This document shows positions 13,799 to 27,242 of a stretch of DNA of 64,000 nt, in pieces. The notes under the pieces were generated by a model that worked only from the letters and a program-made list of their open reading frames with translations, ran no database searches and was not told the DNA's origin. Made by a program: the position numbers and the translations under genes. Location: assembly GCF_029227915.1 (NCBI RefSeq), contig NC_079878.1, positions 34,003,501-34,067,500 on the forward strand, in the 5' to 3' direction. This DNA comes from Hydractinia symbiolongicarpus. Lineage: Eukaryota; Cnidaria; Hydrozoa; Anthoathecata; Hydractiniidae. Each line of letters opens with the position of its first letter. The first letter of the stretch is position 1.

Positions 13799-16412
13799 GG
13801 ATTGGTCCTACATTAAAAAAATGACTTACTTATCTAAATTTTTAAATGAAGCGCAACCACAGCGCCCAGTGTAATCGCTGAGTTCCGGCAATCACGTCAA
13901 GTTAAGAAGAATGTTTTTTCTTGGAGTCCAATTGTCTCATTTATCACATTTATCAGGTCACGGTGCAAAGTTAGTTCAATTAAGTCCCACAGTCAATCGT
14001 TTCATTGTTAATAGCGATGTAACCTAGTAATCTCATGAAATTATCGCTAAAAACATGTTGGTACCAATATGTGACCCAACCGTTGTAACTCAAACGGACT
14101 GACACCGTTAGAAACTCTATGAAATGTAGTTTTTGAAACTGTCGCTATTTCTTCAGCGCCCGATAACGGCTAGGATTGGTCCCACAGTAAAAAATGACTT
14201 ATAAATCTAAATTTTTGAATGAAGCGCTACCACAGCGCCCAGTGTAATCCTTGAGTTCCGGAAATCATGTCAAATAAAGAAGAATGTTATTTCTTGGAGT
14301 CCAATTTTCTCATTTATCACATTTATCAGGTGACTGTCCAAAGTTAGTTCATTTAAGTCCCACAGTCAATTGTTCCACTGTTAAAAGCGATGCAACCTAG
14401 TGATATCAGGTAAATATCGCAAAAATATATGTTGGTACGAATATGTGACCCAACCGTTGCAACTCAAACGGACTGACACCGTTAGAAAGACAATGAAATG
14501 CAGTTTTTGAAACTGTCGCTATTTCTTCCGCGCGCAATAACGGATAGGATTGGTCCCACGGTAAAAAATGACTTATTTATCTAAATTTTTAAATGAAGCG
14601 CTACCACAGCGCCCAGTGTAATCCCTGAGTTCCGGCAATCATGTCAAATAAAGAAGAATGTTATTTCTTGGAGTCCAATTTTCTCATTTATCACATTTAT
14701 CAGGTCACAGTCCAAAGTTAGTTCATTTAAGTCCCACAGTCAATCGTTTCACTGTTAAAAGCGATGCAACCTAGTGATATCAGGTAAATATCGCAAAAAA
14801 CATGTTGGTACAAATATGTGACCCAACCATTGCAACTCAAACGGACTGACACCGTTAGAAAGTCAATGAAATGTAGTTTTTTAAACTGTCGCTATTTCTT
14901 CATCGAGCGATAACGGCTAGGATTGGTCCTACATTAAAAAAATGACTTATTTATCTAAATTTTTAAATGAAGCGCAACCACAGCGCCCAGTGTAATCGCT
15001 GAGTTCCGGCAATCACGTCAAGTTAAGAAGAATGTTTTTTCTTGGAGTCCAATTGTCTCATTTGTCACATTTATCAGGTCACGGTGCAAATTTAGTTCAA
15101 TTAAGTCCCACAGTCAATCGTTTCATTGTTAATAGCGATGTAACCTAGTAATCTCAGGAAATTATCGCTAAATACATGTTGGTACCAATATGTGACCCAA
15201 CCGTTGTACCTTAAACGGACTGACACCGTTAGAAAGTCAATGAAATGTAGTTTTTGAAACTGTCGCTATTTCTTCAGCGCGCGATAACGGATAGGATTGG
15301 TCCCACAGTAAAAAATGACTTATTTATCTAAATTTTTAAATAAAGCGCAACCACAGCGCCCAGTGTATTCGCTGAGTTCCGGCAATCACGTGAAATTAAG
15401 AAATATTTTTTTTCTTGGAGTCCAATTTTCTCATTTATCACATTTATCAGGTCACAGTCCAAAGTTAGTTCAATTAAGTTCCACAGTCAATAGTTTCATT
15501 GTTTAAAGCGATGCAACCTATTAATATGTGAAAAATATCGCTAAATACATGTTGGTACGAATATGTGACGCAACCGTTGTAACTAAAGCGGATTGATACC
15601 GTTAGAAAGTCAATGAAATGTAGTTTTGGAAACTGTCGCTATTTCTTCAGCGCGCAATAACGGATAGGATTGGTCCCACAGTTAAAAATGACTTACTTAT
15701 TTATATTTTTAAATAAAGCGCAACCACAGCGCCAAGTGTAATCGCTGAGTTCCAGCAATCACGTCAAGTTAAGAAGAATGTGTTTTCTTGGAGTCCAATT
15801 GTCTCATTTATCACATTTATCAGGTCACAGTCCAAAGTTAGTTCAATTAAGTCCCACAGTCAATCGTTTCACTGTTAAAAGCGATGCAACCTAGTAATAT
15901 CAGGCAAATATCGCTACCCACATGCTGGTACGAATATGTGACCCAGACGTTGTAACTCAAACGGACTGACACCGTTAGAAAGTCAATGAAATGTAATTTT
16001 TGAAATTGTCGCTATATCTTCAGCGGGCGATAATGAATAGGATTGGTCCCACAGTAAAGAATGATTTATTTATCTAAATTTTTAAATGAACCGCTATTAC
16101 AGCGCCCAGTGTAATCACTGAGTTCCGGCAATCACGTCAAGTTAAGAAGAATGTGTTTTCTTGGAGTCCAATTGTCTCATTTATCACATTTAACAGGTCA
16201 CGGTCCAAAGTTAGTTCAATTAAGTCCCACAGTCAATAGTTTCATTGTTTAAAGCGGTACAACCTAGTAATCTCACAAAAATATGGCTAAGTACATCTCG
16301 GTACGAATATGTGACCCAACCGTTGTAACTCAAAGGGACTGACACCGTTAGAAAGTCAATGAAATGTAGTTTTTGAAACTGTCGCTATTTCTTCAGCGAG
16401 CGATAACGGCTA
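13799..16412. repeat. 7-monomer HOR, copy A (2,614 bp)
   Basis: Monomers start at 13799, 14173, 14547, 14920, 15294, 15667 and 16040; I call them a to g. The next copy starts exactly 2,614 bp later. Members are distinguishable: a has cctacattaaaa and ttacttatct; b has ttttgaatgaagc and caattgttcc; c has ccacggtaaaa; d has tttgtcacattt and gtaccttaaac; e has gtgtattcgctg; f has caagtgtaatcgc and ctacccacatgc; g has ccgctattac. Single-base differences from copy B are few, for example aatttagttc at about 15088. Confidence 0.95.
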
Positions 16413-19026
16413 GGATTGGTCCTACATTAAAAAAATGACTTACTTATCTAAATTTTTAAATGAAGCGCAACCACAGCGCCCAGTGTAATCGCTGAGTTCC
16501 GGCAATCACGTCAAGTTAAGAAGAATGTTTTTTCTTGGAGTCCAATTGTCTCATTTATCACATTTATCAGGTCACGGTGCAAAGTTAGTTCAATTAAGTC
16601 CCACAGTCAATCGTTTCATTGTTAATAGCGATGTAACCTAGTAATCTCATGAAATTATCGCTAAAAACATGTTGGTACCAATATGTGACCCAACCGTTGT
16701 AACTCAAACGGACTGACACCGTTAGAAACTCTATGAAATGTAGTTTTTGAAACTGTCGCTATTTCTTCAGCGCCCGATAACGGCTAGGATTGGTCCCACA
16801 GTAAAAAATGACTTATAAATCTAAATTTTTGAATGAAGCGCTACCACAGCGCCCAGTGTAATCCTTGAGTTCCGGCAATCATGTCAAATAAAGAAGAATG
16901 TTATTTCTTGGAGTCCAATTTTCTCATTTATCACATTTATCAGGTGACTGTCCAAAGTTAGTTCATTTAAGTCCCACAGTCAATTGTTCCACTGTTAAAA
17001 GCGATGCAACCTAGTGATATCAGGTAAATATCGCAAAAATACATGTTGGTACGAATATGTGACCCAACCGTTGCAACTCAAACGGACTGACACCGTTAGA
17101 AAGACAATGAAATGCAGTTTTTGAAACTGTCGCTATTTCTTCCGCGCGCAATAACGGATAGGATTGGTCCCACGGTAAAAAATGACTTATTTATCTAAAT
17201 TTTTAAATGAAGCGCTACCACAGCGCCCAGTGTAATCCCTGAGTTCCGGCAATCATGTCAAATAAAGAAGAATGTTATTTCTTGGAGTCCAATTTTCTCA
17301 TTTATCACATTTATCAGGTCACAGTCCAAAGTTAGTTCATTTAAGTCCCACAGTCAATCGTTTCACTGTTAAAAGCGATGCAACCTAGTGATATCAGGTA
17401 AATATCGCAAAAAACATGTTGGTACAAATATGTGACCCAACCATTGCAACTCAAACGGACTGACACCGTTAGAAAGTCAATGAAATGTAGTTTTTTAAAC
17501 TGTCGCTATTTCTTCATCGAGCGATAACGGCTAGGATTGGTCCTACATTAAAAAAATGACTTATTTATCTAAATTTTTAAATGAAGCGCAACCACAGCGC
17601 CCAGTGTAATCGCTGAGTTCCGGCAATCACGTCAAGTTAAGAAGAATGTTTTTTCTTGGAGTCCAATTGTCTCATTTGTCACATTTATCAGGTCACGGTG
17701 CAAAGTTAGTTCAATTAAGTCCCACAGTCAATCGTTTCATTGTTAATAGCGATGTAACCTAGTAATCTCAGGAAATTATCGCTAAATACATGTTGGTACC
17801 AATATGTGACCCAACCGTTGTACCTTAAACGGACTGACACCGTTAGAAAGTCAATGAAATGTAGTTTTTGAAACTGTCGCTATTTCTTCAGCGCGCGATA
17901 ACGGATAGGATTGGTCCCACAGTAAAAAATGACTTATTTATCTAAATTTTTAAATAAAGCGCAACCACAGCGCCCAGTGTATTCGCTGAGTTCCGGCAAT
18001 CACGTGAAATTAAGAAATATTTTTTTTCTTGGAGTCCAATTTTCTCATTTATCACATTTATCAGGTCACAGTCCAAAGTTAGTTCAATTAAGTTCCACAG
18101 TCAATAGTTTCATTGTTTAAAGCGATGCAACCTATTAATATGTGAAAAATATCGCTAAATACATGTTGGTACGAATATGTGACGCAACCGTTGTAACTAA
18201 AGCGGATTGATACCGTTAGAAAGTCAATGAAATGTAGTTTTGGAAACTGTCGCTATTTCTTCAGCGCGCAATAACGGATAGGATTGGTCCCACAGTTAAA
18301 AATGACTTACTTATTTATATTTTTAAATAAAGCACAACCACAGCGCCAAGTGTAATCGCTGAGTTCCAGCAATCACGTCAAGTTAAGAAGAATGTGTTTT
18401 CTTGGAGTCCAATTGTCTCATTTATCACATTTATCAGGTCACAGTCCAAAGTTAGTTCAATTAAGTCCCACAGTCAATCGTTTCACTGTTAAAAGCGATG
18501 CAACCTAGTAATATCAGGCAAATATCGCTACCCACATGCTGGTACGAATATGTGACCCAGACGTTGTAACTCAAACGGACTGACACCGTTAGAAAGTCAA
18601 TGAAATGTAATTTTTGAAATTGTCGCTATATCTTCAGCGGGCGATAATGAATAGGATTGGTCCCACAGTAAAGAATGATTTATTTATCTAAATTTTTAAA
18701 TGAACCGCTATTACAGCGCCCAGTGTAATCACTGAGTTCCGGCAATCACGTCAAGTTAAGAAGAATGTGTTTTCTTGGAGTCCAATTGTCTCATTTATCA
18801 CATTTAACAGGTCACGGTCCAAAGTTAGTTCAATTAAGTCCCACAGTCAATAGTTTCATTGTTTAAAGCGGTACAACCTAGTAATCTCACAAAAATATGG
18901 CTAAGTACATCTCGGTACGAATATGTGACCCAACCGTTGTAACTCAAAGGGACTGACACCGTTAGAAAGTCAATGAAATGTAGTTTTTGAAACTGTCGCT
19001 ATTTCTTCAGCGAGCGATAACGGCTA
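16413..19026. repeat. 7-monomer HOR, copy B (2,614 bp)
   Basis: Monomers start at 16413, 16787, 17161, 17534, 17908, 18281 and 18654, reproducing a to g of copy A in order and in length (374, 374, 373, 374, 373, 373, 373 bp). A scattered private change is gcacaacc in place of gcgcaacc at about 18332. The copies are close to identical by eye, so the duplication looks recent. Confidence 0.95.
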
Positions 19027-20894
19027 GGATTGGTCCCACAGTAATAAAATGATTTATTTATCTAAATTTTTAAATGAAGCGCTATGACAGCGCCCAGTGT
19101 AATCGCTGAGTTCCGGCAACCACGTCAAATTAAGAAGAATGTTATTTCTTGGAGTCCAATTTTCCCATTTATCACATTTATCAGGTCACAGTCCAAAGTT
19201 AGTTCAATCAAGTCCCACAGTCAATCGTTTCATTGTTAAAAGCGATGCAACCTAGTAATATCAGAAAATTATCGCTAAATACATGTTGGTACGAATGAGT
19301 GAACCAACCGTTGTAACTCAAACGGACTGATACCGTTAGAAAGTCAATGAAATGTAGTTTTTGGAACTGTCGCTATTTCTTTAGCGCGCGATAACGGCTA
19401 GGATTGGTCCCACAGTAAAAAATGACTTATAAATCTAAATTTTTGAATGAACCGCTACCACAGCGCCCAGTGTAATCCCTGAGTTCCGGCAATCATGTCA
19501 AATAAAGAAGAATGTTATTTCTTGGAGTCCAATTATCTCATTTATCACATTTATCAGGTGACTGTCCAAAGTTAGTTCATTTAAGTCCCACAGTCAATTG
19601 TTCCACTGTTAAAAGCGATGCAACCTAGTGATATCAGGTAAATATCGCAAAAATACATGTTGGTACGAATATGTGACCCAACCGTTGCAACTCAAACGGA
19701 CTGACACCGTTAGAAAGACAATGAAATGCAGTTTTTGAAACTGTCGCTATTTCTTCCGCGCGCAATAACGGATAGGATTGGTCCCACGGTAAAAAATGAC
19801 TTATTTATCTAAATTTTTAAATGAAGCGCTACCACAGCGCCCAGTGTAATCCCTGAGTTCCGGCAATCATGTCAAATAAAGAAGAATGTTATTTCTTGGA
19901 GTCCAATTTTCTCATTTATCACATTTATCAGGTCACAGTCCAAAGTTAGTTCATTTAAGTCCCACAGTCAATCGTTTCACTGTTAAAAGCGATGCAACCT
20001 AGTGATATCAGGTAAATATCGCAAAAAACATGTTGGTACAAATATGTGACCCAACCATTGCAACCCAAACGGACTGACACCGTTAGAAAGTCAATGAAAT
20101 GTAGTTTTTTAAACTGTCGCTATTTCTTCATCGAGCGATAACGGCTAGGATTGGTCCTACATTAAAAAAATGACTTATTTATCTAAATTTTTAAATGAAG
20201 CGCAACCACAGCGCCCAGTGTAATCGCTGAGTTCCGGCAATCACGTCAAGTTAAGAAGAATGTTTTTTCTTGGAGTCCAATTGTCTCATTTGTCACATTT
20301 ATCAGGTCACGGTGCAAAGTTAGTTCAATTAAGTCCCACAGTCAATCGTTTCATTGTTAATAGCGATGTAACCTAGTAATCTCAGGAAATTATCGCTAAA
20401 TACATGTTGGTACCAATATGTGACCCAACCGTTGTACCTTAAACGGACTGACACCGTTAGAAAGTCAATGAAATGTAGTTTTTGAAACTGTCGCTATTTC
20501 TTCAGCGCGCGATAACGGATAGGATTGGTCCCACAGTAAAAAATGACTTATTTATCTAAATTTTTAAATAAAGCGCAACCACAGCGCCCAGTGTATTCGC
20601 TGAGTTCCGGCAATCACGTGAAATTAAGAAAAAATTTTTTTCTTGGAGTCCAATTTTCTCATTTATCACATTTATCAGGTCACAGTCCAAAGTTAGTTCA
20701 ATCAAGTCCCACAGTCAATAGTTTCATTGTTTAAAGCGATGCAACCTATTAATATCAGAAAATTATCGCTAAATACATGTTGGTACGAATGTGTGAACCA
20801 ACCGTTGTAACTCAAACGGACTGATACCGTTAGAAAGTCAATGAAATGTAGTTTTTGTAACTGTCGCTATTTCTTTAGCGCGCGATAACGGCTA
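19027..20894. repeat. 7-monomer HOR, altered partial copy C (five monomers)
   Basis: Monomers start at 19027, 19401, 19775, 20148 and 20522. The last four correspond in register to b, c, d and e of copies A and B. The expected first monomer a is replaced at 19027 by a different type: cccacagtaataaaatg, gcgctatgac, a caatcaagtcc middle and gaatgagtgaacc. The e unit at 20522 follows its type to about 20745 and then switches to the right half of the 19027 type (atatcagaaaattatcgc, gaatgtgtgaacc). Both ends of copy C thus carry the same foreign type, and f and g are missing. Confidence 0.9.
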
Positions 20895-23508
20895 GGATTG
20901 GTCCCACAGTAAAAAATGACTTAGAAACCTAAATTTTTAAATGAACCGCTACCACAGCGCCCAGTGTAATCCCTGAGTTCCGGCAATCATGTCAAATAAA
21001 GAAGAATGTTATTTCTTGGAGTCCAATTATCTCATTTATCACATTTGTTAGGTCACTGTCCAAAGTTAGTTCATTTAAGTCCCACAGTCAATCGTTTCAC
21101 TGTTTAAAGCGATGCAACCTAGTGATATCAGGTAAATATCGCAAAAATACATGTTGGTACGAATATATGACCCAACCGTTGCAACTCAAACGGACTGACA
21201 CCGTTAGAAAGTCAATGAAATGTAGTTTTTGAAATTCTCGCTATTTCTTCAGCGGGCGATAACAGATAGGATTGGTCCCACAGTAATAAAATGATTTATT
21301 TATCTGAATTTTTAAATGAAGCGCTACCACAGCGCCCAGTGTAATCGCTGAGTTCCGGCAATCACGTCAAATTAAGAAGAATGTTATTTCTTGGAGTCCA
21401 ATTGTCTCATTTATCACATTTATCAGGTCACAGTCCAAAGTTAGTTCAATTAAGTCCCACAGTCAATAGTTTCATTGTTAAAGAGGTACAACCTAGTAAT
21501 CTCACAAAAATATCGCTAAATATATCTCGGTACGAATATGTGACCCAACCGTTGTAACTCAAACGGACTGACACCGTTAGAAAGTCAATGAAATGTAGTT
21601 TTTGAAACTGTCGCTATTTCTTCAGCGAGCGATAACGGCTAGGATTGGTCCCACAGTAATAAAATGATTTATTTATCTAAATTTTTATATGAAGCGCTAT
21701 GACAGCGCCCAGTGTAATCGCTGAGTTCCGGCAACCACGTCAAATTAAGAAGAATGTTATTTCTTGGAGTCCAATTTTCCCATTTATCACATTTATCAGG
21801 TCACAGTTCAAAGTTAGTTTAATCAAGTCCCACAGTCAATCGTTTCATTGTTAATGGCGATGTAACCTAGTAATCTCAGGAAAATATCGCTAAATACATG
21901 TTGGTACCAATATGTGACCCAACCGTTGTAACTCAAACGGACTGACACCGTTAGAAAGTCAATGAAATGTAGTTTTTGAAACTGTGGCTATTTCTTCAGC
22001 GCGCGATAACGGCTAGGATTGGTCCCACAGTAAAAAAATGACTTATAAATCTAAATTTTTAAATGAAGCGCTACCACAGCGCCCAGTGTAATCCCTGAGT
22101 TCCGCCAATCATGTCAAATAAAGAAGAATGTTATTTCTTGGAGTCCAATTTTCTCATTTATCACATTTATCAGGTCACAGTCCAAAGTTAGTTCATTTAA
22201 GTCCCACAGTCAATCGTTTCACTGTTAAAAGCGATGCAACCTAGTGATATCAGGTAAATATCGCAAAATACATGTTGGTACGAATATGTGACCCAACCGT
22301 TGCAACTCAAACGGACTGACACCGTTAGAAAGTCAATGAAATGTAGTTTTTGAAACTGTCGGTATTTCTTCAGCGCGCAATAACGGATAGGATTGGTCCC
22401 ACAGTAAAAAATGACTTATTTATCTAAATTTTTAAATGAAGCGCAACCACAGCGCCCAGTGTAATTGCTGAGTTCCGGCAATGACGTGAAATTAAGAAAA
22501 ATGTTTTTTCTTGGAGTCCAATTGTCTCATTTATCACATTTATCAGGTCACAGTCCAAAGTTAGTTCAATTAAGTCCCACAGTCAATAGTTTCATTGTTT
22601 AAAGCGGTACAACCTAGTAATCTCACAAAAATATCGCTAAATATATCTCGGTACGAATATGTGACCCAACCGTTGTAACTCAAACGGACTGACACCGTTA
22701 GAAAGTCAATGAAATGTAGTTTTTGAAACTGTCGCTATTTCTTCAGTGCGCGATAACGGCTAGGATTGATCCCACAGCAAAAAATGACTTGTAAATCTAA
22801 ATTTTTAAATAAAGCGCTACCACAGCGCCCAGTGTAATCCCTGAGTTCCGGCAATCATGTCAAATAAAGAAGATTGTTTTTTCTTGGAGTCGAATTGTCT
22901 CATTTATCACATTTATCAGGTCGCGGTGCAAAGTTAGTTCATTTAAGTCCCACAGTCAATCGTATCATTGTTAATATTGATGCAACCTAGTAATCTCAGG
23001 AAAATATCGCTAAATACATGTTGGTACCAATATGTGACCCAACCGTTGTAACTCAAACGGACTGACTACGTTAGAAATTCAATGAAATGTAGTTTTTGAA
23101 ACTGTCGCTATTTCTTTAGCGCGCAATAACGGCTAGGATAGGTCCCACAGTAAAAAATGACTTATTAATCTAAATTTTTAAATAAAGCGCTACCACAGCG
23201 CCCAGTGTAATCGCTGAGTTCCGGCAATCACGTCAAATTAAGAAAAGTGTTTTTTCTTGGAGTCCAATTGTCTCATTTATCACATTTATCAGGTCACAGT
23301 CCAAAGTTAGTTGATTTAAGTCCCACAGTCAATCGTTTCACTGTTAAAAGCGATGCAACCTAGTGATATCAGGTAAATATCGCAAAATACATGTTGGTAC
23401 GAATATGTGACCCAACCATTACAACTCAATCGGACTGACACCGTTAGAAAGTCAATGAAATGTAGTTTTTGAAACTGTGGCTATTTCTTCAGCGCTCGAT
23501 AACGGATA
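20895..23508. repeat. Seven-monomer segment repeated 10.08 kb downstream
   Basis: Monomers start at 20895, 21269, 21642, 22016, 22390, 22763 and 23136. They match, in order, 30977, 31351, 31724, 32098, 32471, 32844 and 33217. The offset is 10,082 bp for the first four and 10,081 bp for the rest. The last three also match 9321-10439 of the 4-mer block. Diagnostic sites are cttagaaacct (20895), taataaaatg with taaagaggtac (21269), gcgctatgac (21642) and gttccgccaatc (22016). Confidence 0.9.
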
Positions 23509-24255
23509 GGATTGGTCCCACAGTAAAAAATGACTTATTTATCTAAATTTTTAAATGAAGCGCAACCACAGCGCCCAGTGTAATCGTTGAGTTCCGGTAA
23601 TCACGTCAAGTTAAGAAGAAAGTTTTTTCTTGGAGTCCAATTTTCTCATTTATCACATTTATCAGGTCACGGTGCAAAGTTAGTTCATTTAAGTCCCACA
23701 GTCAATCGTTCCACTGTTAAAAACGATGCAACCTAGTGATATCAGGTAAATATCGCAAAAATACATGTTGGTACGAATATGTGACCCAACCGTTGCAACT
23801 CAAACGGACTGACACCGTTAGAAACACAATGAAATGCAGTTTTTGAAACTGTCACTATTTCTTCAGCGCGCAATAACGGATAGGATTGGTCCCACGGTAA
23901 AAAATGACTTATTTATCTAAATTTTTAAATGAAGCGCTACCACAGCGCCCAGTGTAATCCCTGAGTTCCGGCAATCATGTCAAATAAAGAAGAATGTTAT
24001 TTCTTGGAGTCCAATTTTCTCATTTATCACATTTATCAGGTCACAGTCCAAAGTTAGTTCATTTAAGTCCCACAGTCAATCGTTTCACTGTTAAAAGCGA
24101 TGCAACCTAGTGATATCGGGTAAATATCGCAAAAAACATGTTGGTACAAATATGTGACCCAACCATTGCAACTCAAACGGACTGACACCGTTAGAAAGTC
24201 AATGAAATGTAGTTTTTTAAACTGTCGCTATTTCTTCATCGAGCGATAACGGCTA
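23509..24255. repeat. Two transition monomers
   Basis: Monomers start at 23509 and 23883. The left part of 23509 (ggtaatcacgtc, gaagaaagtttt) resembles 38365. Its right half resembles the b monomer of the 7-mer, so it is a mosaic. The unit at 23883 matches 7-mer monomer c (ccacggtaaaa). It is followed by d and e types, so 23883-25002 has the order c-d-e of 14547-15666 at an offset of 9,336 bp. Confidence 0.87.
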
Positions 24256-26496
24256 GGACTGGTCCTACATTAAAAAAATGACTTATTTATCTAAATTTTT
24301 AAATGAAGCGCAACCACAGCGCCCAGTGTAATCGCTGAGTTCCGGCAATCACGTCAAGTTAAGAAGAATGTTTTTTCTTGGAATCCAATTGTCTCATTTG
24401 TCACATTTATCAGGTCACGGTGCAAAGTTAAGTCAATTAAGTCCCACAGTCAATCGTTTCATTGTTAATAGCGATGTAACCTAGTAATCTCAGGAAATTA
24501 TCGCTAAATACATGTTGGTACCAATATGTGACCCAACCGTTGTACCTTAAATGGACTGACTACCTTAGAAAGTCAATGAAATGTAGTTTTTGAAACTGTC
24601 GCTATTTCTTCAGCGCGCGATAACGGATAGGATTGGTCCCACAGTAAAAAATGACTTATTTATCTAAATTTTTAAATAAAGCGCAACCACAGCGCCCAGT
24701 GTAATCGCTGAGTTCCGGCAATCACGTGAAATTAAGAAAAATGTTTTTTCTTGGAGTCCAATTTTCTCATTTATCACCTTTATCAGGTCACAGTCCAAAG
24801 TTGGTTCAATTAAGTTCCACAGTCAATAGTTTCATTGTTTAAAGCGATGCAACCTATTAATATGTGAAAAATATCGCTAAATACATGTTGGTACAAATAT
24901 GTGACCCAACCATTGCAACTCAAACGGACTGACACCGTTAGAAAGTCAATGAAATGTAGTTTTTTAAACTGTCGCTATTTCTTCATCGAGCGATAACGGC
25001 TAGGATTGGTTCTACATTAAAAAAATGACTTATTTATCTAAATTTTTAAATGAAGTGCAACCACAGCGCCCAGTGTAATCGCTGAGTTCCGGCAATCACG
25101 TCAAGTTAAGAAGAATGTTTTTTCTTGGAGTCCAATTGTCTCATTTGTCACATTTATCAGGTCACGGTGCAAAGTTAGTTCAATTAAGTCCCACAGTCAA
25201 TCGTTTCATTGTTAATAGCGATGTAACCTAGTAATCTCAGGAAATTATCGCTAAATACATGTTGGTACCAATATGTGACCCAACCGTTGTACCTTAAATG
25301 GACTGACTACCTTAGAAAGTCAATGAAATGTAGTTTTTGAAACTGTCGCTATTTCTTCAGCGCGCGATAACGGATAGGATTGGTCCCACAGTAAAAAATG
25401 ACTTATTTATCTAAATTTTTAAATAAAGCGCAACCACAGCGCCCAGTGTAATCGCTGAGTTCCGGCAATCACGTGAAATTAAGAAAAATGTTTTTTCTTG
25501 GAGTCCAATTTTCTCATTTATCACCTTTATCAGGTCACAGTCCAAAGTTAGTTCAATTAAGTTCCACAGTCAATAGTTTCATTGTTTAAAGCGATGCAAC
25601 CTATTAATATGTGAAAAATATCGCTAAATACATGTTGGTACAAATATGTGACCCAACCATTGCAACTCAAACGGACTGACACCGTTAGAAAGTCAATGAA
25701 ATGTAGTTTTTTAAACTGTCGCTATTTCTTCATCGAGCGATAACGGCTAGGATTGGTTCTACATTAAAAAAATGACTTATTTATCTAAATTTTTAAATGA
25801 AGTGCAACCACAGCGCCCAGTGTAATCGCTGAGTTCCGGCAATCACGTCAAGTTAAGAAGAATGTTTTTTCTTGGAGTCCAATTGTCTCATTTGTCACAT
25901 TTATCAGGTCACGGTGCAAAGTTAGTTCAATTAAGTCCCACAGTCAATCGTTTCATTGTTAATAGCGATGTAACCTAGTAATCTCAGGAAATTATCGCTA
26001 AATACATGTTGGTACCAATATGTGACCCAACCGTTGTACCTTAAACGGACTGACTACGTTAGAAAGTCAATGAAATGTAGTTTTTGAAACTGTCGCTATT
26101 TCTTCAGCGCGCGATAACGGATAGGTTTGGTCCCACAGTAAAAAATGACTTATTTATCTAAATTTTTAAATAAAGCGCAACCACAGCGCCCAGTGTAATC
26201 GCTGAGTTCCGGCAATCACGTGAAATTAAGAAAAATGTTTTTTCTTGGAGTCCAATTTTCTCATTTATCACATTTATCAGGTCACAGTCCAAAGTTAGTT
26301 CAATTAAGTTCTACAGTCAATAGTTTCATTGTTTAAAGCGATGCAACCCATTAATATGTGAAAAATATCGCTAAATACATGTTGGTACGAATATGTGACG
26401 CAACCGTTGTAACTGAAGCGGATTGATACCGTTAGAAAGTCAATGAAATGTAGTTTTGGAAACTGTCGCTATTTCTTCAGCGCGCAATAACGGATA
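24256..26496. repeat. Dimer HOR, three copies (747 bp each)
   Basis: Dimers start at 24256, 25003 and 25750, with second members at 24630, 25377 and 26124. The first member is the d type of the 7-mer (cctacattaaaa or ttctacatta, tttgtcacattt, gtaccttaaa). The second is the e type (aaataaagcgcaacc, gaaattaagaaaaatg, aacctattaatatgtg). In the 7-mer each of these occurs once per 2.6 kb, so this looks like secondary local expansion of an adjacent d-e pair. The third copy's e member diverges at its right end (gaagcggattgatacc, gttttggaaac), where it resembles 15294. Confidence 0.92.
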
Positions 26497-27242
26497 GGAT
26501 TGGTCCCACAGTTAAAAATGACTTACTTATTTATATTTTTAAATGAAGCGCTACCACAGCGCCCAGTGTAATCGCTGAGTTCCGGAAATCACGTCAAATT
26601 AAGAAAAATGTTATTTCTTGGAGTTCAATTCTCTCATTTATAACATTTATCAGGTCACAGTCCAAAGTTAGTTCAATTAAGTCCCACAGTGAATCGTTTC
26701 ATTGTTAAAAGCGATGCAACCTAGTAATATCAGAAAAATATCGCTAAATACATGTTGGTACGAATATGTGACGCAAGCGTTTTAACTCAAACGGACTGAG
26801 ACCGTTAGAAAGTCAATGAAATGGGGTTTTTGAAACTGTTGCTACATCTTCAGCGCGCAATAACGGCTAGGATTGGTCCCAAAGTAAAGAATGACTTACT
26901 TATTTATATTTTTAAATGAAGCGCTACCGCAGCGCCCAGTGTATTCCCTGAGTTCTGGCAATCACGTCAAATTAAGAAAAATGTTATTTCTTGGAGTTCA
27001 TTTCTCTCATTTATTACATTTATCAGGTCACAGTCCAAAGTTAGTTCAATTAAGTCCCACAGTCAATCGTTTCATTGTTAAAAGCGATGCAACCTAGTAA
27101 TATCAGAAAATTATCGCTAAATACATGTTGGTACGAATATGTGACCCAACCGTTTTAACGCAAATATACTGACACCGTTAGAAAGTCAATGAAATGTAGT
27201 TTTTTAAACTGTCGCTATTTCTTCATCGAGCGATAACGGCTA
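26497..27242. repeat. Two monomers interrupting the dimer HOR
   Basis: Monomers start at 26497 and 26870. Both carry ttatttatattttt and a gagttca variant after the tatttcttg motif, a type also seen at 3727 and 7081. The unit at 26497 reappears at 28737, exactly 2,240 bp away. The interruption is therefore itself part of a larger six-monomer period. The last ~60 bases of 26870 (gttttttaaactgtc, catcgagcg) return to the type that ends the dimers. Confidence 0.88.

Noticed and set aside
15315-15506. Open frame of 63 codons that recurs at 17929-18120 and 20543-20734
   Set aside because: The copies lie exactly 2,614 bp apart because they are in the same member of the 7-mer HOR. The frame is closed in most other units, is much shorter than a unit, has no recognisable domain and is a by-product of the satellite sequence.
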